This document shows, piece by piece, positions 7,252 through 11,902 of a stretch of DNA of 11,902 nucleotides. Under the pieces are notes generated by a model. It searched no databases and had not been told where the DNA came from. It worked only from the letters and a program-made list of their open reading frames with translations. Each line of letters starts with the position of its first letter. The stretch's first letter is position 1. This DNA comes from Hyphomicrobiales bacterium (GTDB taxonomy: Bacteria; Pseudomonadota; Alphaproteobacteria; Rhizobiales; Aestuariivirgaceae), in assembly GCA_020029455.1 (NCBI GenBank), contig JAIBJH010000061.1, positions 1 to 11,902 on the forward strand. The letters are read 5' to 3'. A program made the translations under genes and the position numbers.

Positions 7252-7493
7252 TTCCGCGAGGTATTGAGACGAAGAAGCCCATTTTCATTCGAAAGGTCGG
7301 CAACTCGCTGATAATCAGTATCTCGGAAATAGCGAAGGATTTGGGTCTGCGTGAAGGGGATGCGGTCTCAATTGTGCGGACACCGAAGGGTTTTGAAGTC
7401 GCACCCTATGATGACAAGTTCGACAAAGCGGTTCATGCAGTACGGAAATTCATGCATAAGTACCTAAATGCGTTGAGGAAACTCGCAGAATAG
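7248..7493 (+). CDS. AbrB/MazE-fold antitoxin of the Doc-partner type, without a toxin gene
   Basis: This small (81 residues) protein has a swapped-hairpin AbrB DNA-binding domain: FIRKVGNSLIISISEIAKDLGLREGDAVSIV (about 13-43). Its C-terminal tail, APYDDKFDKAV..FMHKYLNALRKLA (52-80), resembles addiction-module antidotes that normally pair with a Doc/Fic-type toxin, where the tail neutralises the toxin. The GTG at 7248-7250 overlaps the stop of the binding-protein gene (TGA 7249-7251). An in-frame GTG at 7209 would add 13 residues encoded inside that gene. No separate ribosome site is visible, so coupling is expected. The 35 bp after its stop hold no toxin, and the next gene is convergent sseA. 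The last third of the gene is noticeably AT-richer than its neighbours, hinting at acquisition. It could instead be a free transcription regulator. Confidence 0.8.
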   Translation: MIPRGIETKKPIFIRKVGNSLIISISEIAKDLGLREGDAVSIVRTPKGFEVAPYDDKFDKAVHAVRKFMHKYLNALRKLAE

Positions 7494-7528
7494 AATTTCG
7501 CTACCAACTGGCTGCGGAAGTCCGCTCG

Positions 7529-8371
7529 CTAAAGTCCCGTCACAACTTTTTCCGTGCTCGAGCCCCATTCGGTCCAGGAGCCGTCATAGAGGCTGTGGTT
7601 TGGTGCGCCGATCCTGGCGAGGGCGAGTGAAAGGATGGCGGCATTGACGCCCGAGCCGCAGCTGGTGATCACCGGCTTTTCGAGGTTGATCCCAGCGGCG
7701 CTGAACACGGCCCGCAACTCGTCAACGGTTTTCAAAGTTCCATCTTCGTTCAGCAGTGTGAGGTAGTGGACGTTCTTGGCGCCCGACATATGGCCAGAGC
7801 GGACACCGGGGCGGGGTTCGGGCGCTTCACCACGGAAACGGCCAGGTGCACGTGCATCGGCGATCTGCGCGCTTCCGCTGGCAATGGCGTCGCGCACATC
7901 GGCAAGTGACTTCGCCATGGTGGCATTGCGGCGTGGGGTGAAGTGGCGTTCGGCCGCCTTCGACGGTTCGCCACTTTCCAATGGCCGCCCCTCGCGTTCC
8001 CATTTGGGCAGGCCGCCATCGAGCACAGCACAATCACGATGGCCGAAGACTTTCAGCATCCACCAAAGGCGCGCGGCAGAGAACAATCCGGCCGCGTCAT
8101 AGATGATCACTGTCTTGCCATCGCCGACGCCAAGCGCTTTCACGTCGCGGGCGAATTTTTCCGGCGAAGGCAGCATGTGGGGAAGCATGGTGTTGGGTTC
8201 TGAGCCCGCATCAATGTCATAGAAGCGTGCGCCCGGAATGTGTTTGGCAAGAAACTCCGCCTCGGGGTCGCGCTTGGCTGCGGGAAGATGCCAGGAAGCG
8301 TCGATCACCACGATATCTGGCGCGGAAAGCCGTTCGGCGAGCCATGTTGTTGAAACGACATTCTCACTCAT
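7529..8371 (-). CDS. sseA: 3-mercaptopyruvate sulfurtransferase SseA (double rhodanese)
   Basis: The enzyme moves sulfur from 3-mercaptopyruvate to thiols or cyanide through a cysteine persulfide in the cytoplasm. The 280-residue protein has an inactive N-terminal rhodanese domain (about 6-130: VVIDASWHLP, HIPGARFYDID, VIIYDAAGLFSAARLWW, VLDGGLPKW) and a catalytic C-terminal one (about 150-280: ADARAPGRFRGEAPEPRPGVRSGHMSGA, HYLTLL). The active Cys238 lies in SCGSGVNA. Gly-Ser rather than Arg-Lys after the cysteine points to mercaptopyruvate rather than thiosulfate as donor. The loop has Asn where Thr is usual (CGSGVT). The ATG at 8371-8369 overlaps the alaX stop (8370-8368) as ATGA. It is the last gene of the cysK-alaX-sseA operon and converges with the antitoxin gene. 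Confidence 0.94.
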   Translation of the reverse strand: MSENVVSTTWLAERLSAPDIVVIDASWHLPAAKRDPEAEFLAKHIPGARFYDIDAGSEPNTMLPHMLPSPEKFARDVKALGVGDGKTVIIYDAAGLFSAARLWWMLKVFGHRDCAVLDGGLPKWEREGRPLESGEPSKAAERHFTPRRNATMAKSLADVRDAIASGSAQIADARAPGRFRGEAPEPRPGVRSGHMSGAKNVHYLTLLNEDGTLKTVDELRAVFSAAGINLEKPVITSCGSGVNAAILSLALARIGAPNHSLYDGSWTEWGSSTEKVVTGL

Positions 8372-9090
8372 GGCTTCACCAACACCAATCGGATGCGGCG
8401 GTTGATCTTGCCCTTGTTCTGGATCTTGTCGACGGCGATCTCGCCAATTTCACTCGTATTTCTGACATGTGTTCCGCCACAGGGTTGCAAATCAACTGAA
8501 CCGTTCTCACCGATCAGCACGAGCCTGATCTGGCCTGAACCGCGTGGCGGTTTCACAAACAATGTTCTCACCAATTGCGGATTGGCATCGAGTTCATCCT
8601 CGCTGATCCATTTTGTGGAGGTGGGATGTCCTTCCGATATCCAGCCGTTGATTTTTGCGGCGAGCGCATCACGATCGGGGATCTGGCCTTCGGGAATGTC
8701 GAAGTCGATGCGGCCGCCATCTTCGGTGATTGACGATCCTGTGACGGGAAAAGGCATAGCAGCGCAGAGCAGATGCATCATGGTGTGGCTGCGCATGATG
8801 CGGTAGCGGTGGGCCCAGTCGATGGCGAGCGTCACTTTCTCCCCAGCAGTGGGAAGGGCTTGGCCTTCAGCTGGCACATGCACTGGTGTCTTGTTCTCGT
8901 CATAGACGGTGGTGGCGATCTGCGACTGGCCGCCGTTCCACGCAATCACTCCCTTGTCGCCCGGTTGCCCGCCAGCAGTTGCGTAGAATACGGTATGTTC
9001 CGTGACAATGCCACCACGGTCATTGATGCCGGCGACGACCGTTTCACATTCTTGCAGATAAGGATCGTCGCGGAAGAGCAGGGCCGTCAC
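8368..9090 (-). CDS. Free-standing alanyl-tRNA editing protein, AlaX type
   Basis: AlaX proteins hydrolyse mischarged Ser- (and Gly-) tRNA(Ala) in trans and resemble the editing domain of AlaRS. The 240-residue protein has the N-terminal barrel with TVFYATAGGQPGDKG (33-47) and the zinc-site motifs HTMMH (His102, His106) and CGGTH (Cys204, His208). All four expected metal ligands are present. Length fits the medium AlaX class, without the long C-terminal domain of AlaRS. I chose the GTG at 9090-9088: it gives MTALLFRDDPYLQ, has GAGG 7 nt upstream (9101-9098), and overlaps the cysK stop (9089-9087) as GTGA. The longer frame back to 9141 is antisense-like material inside cysK. Its place between cysK and sseA suggests a link to the serine/cysteine pool, which is inference. 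Confidence 0.93.
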   Translation of the reverse strand: MTALLFRDDPYLQECETVVAGINDRGGIVTEHTVFYATAGGQPGDKGVIAWNGGQSQIATTVYDENKTPVHVPAEGQALPTAGEKVTLAIDWAHRYRIMRSHTMMHLLCAAMPFPVTGSSITEDGGRIDFDIPEGQIPDRDALAAKINGWISEGHPTSTKWISEDELDANPQLVRTLFVKPPRGSGQIRLVLIGENGSVDLQPCGGTHVRNTSEIGEIAVDKIQNKGKINRRIRLVLVKP

Positions 9091-10112
9091 GCCGGAACCT
9101 CTTCGAAAACCTTCGGCACGTCCACCTTGTCCGTCAGCCAATGGGGCACGGGCAAATTCTTCGAGCGCAGGAAGTCGGGATTGAACATCTTCGATGCATA
9201 GCGCGTGCCAAAATCACAAAGCACGGTGACGATGATGTGTCCCGGTCCCATCTGTTTTGCGAGGCGAATGGCGCCCGCCACATTGATGCCGGTAGAGCCG
9301 CCCATGCACAGGCCCTCGTGTTCGAGAAGATCGAAGGCAATGGGAATGCCCTCGCTGTCAGGGATTTGGAAGGCGTCATCCACCACAATGCCTTCGAGAT
9401 TCTTGGTGATGCGGCCCTGGCCGATGCCTTCGGTGATCGAAGAACCTTCGGACTTAAGCTCGCCCGTCTTGTAGTAGCTGTAAAGCGCGGCCCCCATGGG
9501 ATCGGCGATGGCGATGCGGATGTTCTTGTTGCGCTCTTTCAATGCAAGGCTCACGCCACCCAATGTGCCGCCAGAGCCAACGGAGCAGACAAAGCCGTCT
9601 AACTTGCCCTCCGTCTGGTTCCAGATTTCCGGTGCTGTCGTGTCGATATGCGCTTGGCGGTTTGCTACATTATCGAACTGATTGGCCCATATCGCGCCCA
9701 TGGCCTTTGCAAGGCGCGCCGAATATTTCACATAGTTGTTCGGGTTCTTGTAGGCGACGGCCGGCACTTCCACGAGATGGGCGCCAAGCTGGCGCAGCGC
9801 GTCCTTCTTCTCCTGCGATTGCGTGTCGGGAATGACGATCACCGACTTGATGCCAAGCGCGTTGGCAACGATGGTGATGCCAATGCCGGTGTTGCCGGCG
9901 GTTCCTTCGACAATGGTTCCGCCCGGCTTCAATTCACCGCGCGCCATGGCATCCCTTATGATGAAGAGCGCGGCGCGGTCTTTCACCGATTGGCCGGGGT
10001 TCATGAATTCCGCCTTGCCGAGAATGGTGCACCCCGTGAGTTCGGATGCCTTGCGCAGCTTGATGAGGGGCGTGTTGCCGATGGCGGCAATGGTGTCGGC
10101 TTTGATGTCCAT
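9087..10112 (-). CDS. cysK: Cysteine synthase A-like PLP enzyme (O-acetylserine sulfhydrylase family)
   Basis: Enzymes of this fold-type II PLP family make cysteine from O-acetylserine and sulfide. The 341-residue protein shows IGNTPLIKL (11-19), NPGQSVKDRAA with the PLP lysine Lys44, the loop EGTAGNTGIG (69-78), IPDTQSQEKK, the phosphate-binding GSGGTLGG (179-186), EGIGQ and GGSTGINVAGA. The substrate loop reads TAGNTG where classical CysK has TSGNTG, so it belongs to a side clade whose substrate preference is less certain. The ATG at 10112-10110 has AGG 6 nt upstream. It is the first gene of the cysK-alaX-sseA operon. A TTGACG on the minus strand (10161-10156) could be a -35 box, but I see no convincing -10 at the right distance. 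Function as a general cysteine synthase is likely, not certain. Confidence 0.9.
   Translation of the reverse strand: MDIKADTIAAIGNTPLIKLRKASELTGCTILGKAEFMNPGQSVKDRAALFIIRDAMARGELKPGGTIVEGTAGNTGIGITIVANALGIKSVIVIPDTQSQEKKDALRQLGAHLVEVPAVAYKNPNNYVKYSARLAKAMGAIWANQFDNVANRQAHIDTTAPEIWNQTEGKLDGFVCSVGSGGTLGGVSLALKERNKNIRIAIADPMGAALYSYYKTGELKSEGSSITEGIGQGRITKNLEGIVVDDAFQIPDSEGIPIAFDLLEHEGLCMGGSTGINVAGAIRLAKQMGPGHIIVTVLCDFGTRYASKMFNPDFLRSKNLPVPHWLTDKVDVPKVFEEVPA
9098..9101 (-). promoter_or_regulatory. Ribosome binding site deciding the GTG start of alaX
   Basis: GAGG on the minus strand lies 7 nt before the GTG at 9090, inside the final codons of cysK. It supports the GTG start and GTGA-coupled translation over longer in-frame starts. 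Confidence 0.5.
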
Positions 10113-10371
10113 GATGTACCTGTTCCTGTCCAGCTTGACCTATCTTGTGCGCGTTCGTCAAACGAGACGGAAAAGGCCGATCCAACGGACCGATGCACGA
10201 GAAAATTGCTCCCTAGTGCATCGGACGAGCAAGTGGAATCACTTGCGAGAGGAAAGATGCACCAAATTCAAAGTGCTAGAGCAGTTTGTCGACGGTCAAT
10301 TGACCGTCGGCTGCTCTAGTCTGGGTGCGTTTGTAACTGCCGATATGAATTGAGTGCGTGGCTGACTGCCG
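10113..10371. other. Intergenic region between cysK and the P-loop gene
   Basis: About 260 bp with no credible gene on either strand; frames that stay open across it are complements of cysK. It holds the cysK leader with a possible -35 TTGACG, an inverted repeat CCGATGCAC (10190-10198) / GTGCATCGG (10216-10224), and the two-hairpin repeat at 10214-10319. It also has a short spacer with two copies of CGGCAGT or its complement near the end of the P-loop gene. Confidence 0.7.
10214..10319. repeat. Two-hairpin palindromic intergenic element
   Basis: Hairpin 1 has an outer stem GTGCATC (10216-10222) / GATGCAC (10256-10262) and an inner perfect 7-bp stem GCAAGTG (10229-10235) / CACTTGC (10240-10246) with loop GAAT. 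Hairpin 2 has an outer 9-bp stem CTAGAGCAG (10276-10284) / CTGCTCTAG (10311-10319) and an inner 10-bp palindrome CGACGGTCAA (10290-10299) / TTGACCGTCG (10300-10309), separated by a TTTGT/G asymmetric bulge. This layout, with TAGTGCATC opening and GCTCTAG closing, resembles interspersed palindromic repeats I recall from Rhizobiales genomes. Only one copy is in the window, so its repeat nature is inferred. There is no T-run, so it is not a classical terminator. Confidence 0.65.
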
Positions 10372-10923
10372 CTATTCGCTCGATTGCAGTAGGTTATTCA
10401 GAATGAAATCGACACGCTCTTTCGCGGGCAGCACAGGCACATGCACCACTGGCGCGGGCAACGTTTCGTACACTTCGGTCAAGAGTTTATGTAGTTCCTT
10501 CTGTGCAGTTTCGTCTTCTGTCCGTGCGTAGTCAGGAGCTAAAGGCAACGGCTCCAATATGAACACTTTTTTGTAGGTGGAGCGGTTAATGGCATCAAGG
10601 AGTTTTTGATCCGGCTCGAGCTTGAGAAAACGGTAGTATGCCAATGCGTCAGGAAGGGCGCGGTCAAGAAAGACGGTCTCATCAGGCGATAGTTCTCGCT
10701 CTTGCTCAATCTGCATATCAAGCACACTCTGTTGAAAAGCTGCTTGATTTGCTCGTATTTCTTGAACAGTTTTGCCAGCAATCCGCTGCGTGTCAATGTA
10801 GTGCCGAGCGTGTTCGATAGTGGTCTTGTAACCACGCTCTTTGAGCAGGTTGACGGTGGTGGTTTTCCCAGAGCTGGGTGCGCCAGTTATGACGCACCAT
10901 TGCGTGCTCGCTTTCATATCCAT
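10372..10923 (-). CDS. P-loop ATPase/kinase of the AAA_28 (NadR-like) type, function unknown
   Basis: The 183-residue protein starts with a strand and a Walker A motif, CVITGAPSSGKTTTVNLL (GAPSSGKT at 14-21). It continues with ERGYKTTIEHARHYID (29-44) and FLDRALPDALAYYRF (85-99), in which the DR..PD stretch takes the place of Walker B. This is the pattern of AAA_28 proteins, relatives of NadR-type nucleoside kinases. Substrate and role are not known for most members. I chose the ATG at 10923-10921; a second ATG two codons on is possible. The frame stays open back to 11211, but that part is antisense to the antitoxin-like gene and unlike the family. The gene is AT-richer (roughly 43-52% GC in sampled 60-bp lines against about 60% in cysK), which suggests horizontal acquisition. 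It stands alone, divergent from the 11013 gene. Confidence 0.78.
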   Translation of the reverse strand: MDMKASTQWCVITGAPSSGKTTTVNLLKERGYKTTIEHARHYIDTQRIAGKTVQEIRANQAAFQQSVLDMQIEQERELSPDETVFLDRALPDALAYYRFLKLEPDQKLLDAINRSTYKKVFILEPLPLAPDYARTEDETAQKELHKLLTEVYETLPAPVVHVPVLPAKERVDFILNNLLQSSE

Positions 10924-11012
10924 GTCGTGAACCTGTTCGAGCCAGCATTGCCGCAAGCCGCCACAACCGTCAAATGAAGCGGCGTCACGGCGGCGTTCTA
11001 GAATTGTGATGG

Positions 11013-11555
11013 ATGAGACGGCTTCCCGGGGTCGACGAAACTGAGAAATTCGAATTTGCGACTTCCCCGCGCCAGGATGCGCATTCAGCGCCGAAACTGC
11101 GCAAGCGTGACCGAGACCGCGTGGAAAGGCCACGCCTTGCCGGGCCCCCGAAACCGTCGCTGAGGGACCGAGTTGTCGCGCTCGCCCAAGCACGCGGTAT
11201 GGTGCTAACACGCGATCTTGCGGAGATCGGCGTGCCTCGCTGTAACCTGGCCCGAACGTGTGCAGAGGGTCTGCTCATCAAAGTCGGCTACGGACGCCAT
11301 CGTGCCGCCGAGCGCACGGCGGCTTGCTGCGATCATGGTCGGAAGCCATCAGTTGGCAACCAGGCAGCACCCCAATACCATGTATGGAGACAGCTCCGCG
11401 GCAGGCGCCGGCGGCCTCTCCTCCAGTCCTTTGCCCGTCACGGGCACGGCTTTGGCGGTTCGAATCTACAGGCCGCTTACTTCCAGATGTCATGCCTCAC
11501 GGTTGAGCGAAAAAATTGGGTAAACGCTTCTCCACGGCTTTGCTGCAGCCAGTGA
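11013..11555 (+). pseudogene. AbiEi-type antitoxin fragment: winged-helix domain kept, remainder unrecognisable
   Basis: Residues 49-97 of this 180-codon frame (about 11157-11303) read SLRDRVVALAQARGMVLTRD, then LAEIGVPRCNLARTCAEGLL and IKVGYGRHR. This matches the N-terminal winged-helix domain of AbiEi-type antitoxins (type IV toxin-antitoxin; pattern RDR..ALA...G....RDL...G.PR..L.R....GLL..VG.G.YR). After that the expected TEHH..LAEVAKRVP..V.CLLSAL body does not appear in any plus-strand frame; the rest is Arg-rich with no family signal. The first 48 residues are also atypical. I read it as a decayed or recombined antitoxin gene, not a working one. No AbiEii nucleotidyltransferase toxin is nearby. 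The true start is uncertain, and the frame could alternatively encode a short functional regulator. Confidence 0.45.
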
Positions 11556-11610
11556 AGTTCAACACGCCCGCCAAGCCAGATGATACCGAGTGTCTCAGCC
11601 ACGATGTCGC
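11304..11610. other. Unassigned stretch after the antitoxin-like domain
   Basis: About 300 bp without a gene I can support. The open frames on both strands are short, of low complexity and unlike known families. It contains a short hairpin GCCCG-TCA-CGGGC (11433-11445) and ends just behind the stop of the MAPEG gene. It may be the remains of the antitoxin gene or a recombination scar. Confidence 0.4.
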
Positions 11611-11902
11611 TCAGTAGATGGCTGCCCAGCCGGTCACGACAACAAGAATCAAGGTGACCAGTGCGCCCGAGACATAGAGAACGGTTCTGAAGCTGCCACC
11701 TTTGGCCGCGTCGCCGCCGCGCACATAGACCATCAGGTGAAGCAGGCGAATCGCGACATGAAGCCATATCAACACCGCCAGGGTGGCCGGCCCGACACCC
11801 ACCATCATTGCCAGCACGGCCGGGACGACGAAAGGCGCCAGCGCCTCCACTGAGTTCATGTGCACGCGGTCGATGCGGTAGAGCAATTTCCCGTCATCGG
11901 CC
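11611..11902 (-). CDS. MAPEG-family membrane protein, N-terminus cut by window edge
   Basis: 96 codons are visible; the frame runs open off the right end, so roughly the first 35 residues of a typical 130-residue protein are missing. The fragment has the MAPEG signature R.HMNSVEALAPF (the conserved Asn and Glu of the first loop) and RLLHLMVYV. Hydrophobic helices lie near VVPAVLAMMVGV, LAVLIWLHVAI and LYVSGALVTLILVVV. MAPEG proteins include glutathione-dependent enzymes, but bacterial members of this short type mostly have no assigned reaction. The gene ends at TGA 11613-11611 and has no visible operon partner inside the window. Confidence 0.82.
   Translation of the reverse strand, partial: ADDGKLLYRIDRVHMNSVEALAPFVVPAVLAMMVGVGPATLAVLIWLHVAIRLLHLMVYVRGGDAAKGGSFRTVLYVSGALVTLILVVVTGWAAIY

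Noticed and set aside
7514..7525. Hairpin GCGGA-AG-TCCGC between the convergent antitoxin gene and sseA as a terminator
   Set aside because: The stem is only 4-5 bp with a tiny loop, and no T-run follows on either strand.
10132..10161. cysK promoter with -35 TTGACG
   Set aside because: Spacings of 16-18 bp give GTCAAG, TCAAGC or CAAGCT as -10, none convincing, so it is not listed as a promoter.
10997..11036. Clustered TCTAGA, CCCGGG and GTCGAC sites suggesting cloning-vector sequence
   Set aside because: The order and spacing do not match common polylinkers, and the sequence reads into an AbiEi-like domain, so chance is more likely.
10924..11211. N-terminal extension of the P-loop gene (96 extra residues)
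   Set aside because: The extra residues are antisense to the antitoxin-like domain and precede the Walker A strand by far more than family members allow.
11433..11470. tRNA-like GGTTCGAAT with a nearby GCCCG/CGGGC hairpin
   Set aside because: The flanks do not pair as a T-arm, and no acceptor, D-arm or anticodon arm can be drawn.

Overview
The window looks like a chromosomal segment of an alphaproteobacterium, most likely of the Hyphomicrobiales (Rhizobiales). The evidence is the moderately high GC, the Cob-type cobalamin genes, an AapJ/BztA-like binding protein and a two-hairpin intergenic repeat of a type I recall from that order. The order-level placement is inference.

Left half (1-6209): a cobalamin (vitamin B12) locus built from two divergent gene sets that leave a gap of only 21 bp between their start codons. 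On the minus strand, reading right to left, are cobA (uroporphyrinogen III C-methyltransferase), cobB (a,c-diamide synthase), cobQ (cobyric acid synthase) and cobD (aminopropanol attachment), the last cut by the window edge. These four overlap or nearly touch. On the plus strand are cbiD (C-1 methyltransferase) and cobK (precorrin-6A reductase), overlapping by 8 bp. Together they cover the entry into the corrin branch, two ring-modifying steps, side-chain amidation and the nucleotide-loop attachment arm. The other ring methyltransferases, the mutase and cobalt insertion are not in the window.

Middle (6241-7493): directly downstream of cobK lies a lone periplasmic amino-acid ABC-transporter binding protein with no permease or ATPase. 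A small AbrB/MazE-fold protein of the Doc-partner antitoxin type overlaps its stop codon by 4 bp. No toxin gene accompanies it.

Right of centre (7529-10112): a tight minus-strand operon cysK - alaX - sseA (cysteine synthase-like, free-standing alanyl-tRNA editing protein, 3-mercaptopyruvate sulfurtransferase). Each junction is a 4-bp start/stop overlap. It links cysteine synthesis, sulfur transfer and translation quality control.

Right end (10113-11902): a looser, accessory-looking stretch. It holds a two-hairpin repeat, a lower-GC P-loop protein of the AAA_28 (NadR-like) type, an AbiEi-type winged-helix antitoxin fragment that loses family resemblance after its DNA-binding domain, about 300 bp of unassigned sequence, and the C-terminal part of a MAPEG-family membrane protein cut by the window edge.

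I see no complete novel system. The most unusual points are the near-symmetric cobA/cbiD start region with a possible leaderless cbiD transcript, the toxin-less antitoxin coupled to an orphan transporter subunit, the cysK-alaX-sseA operon, and the decayed antitoxin next to the low-GC P-loop gene.
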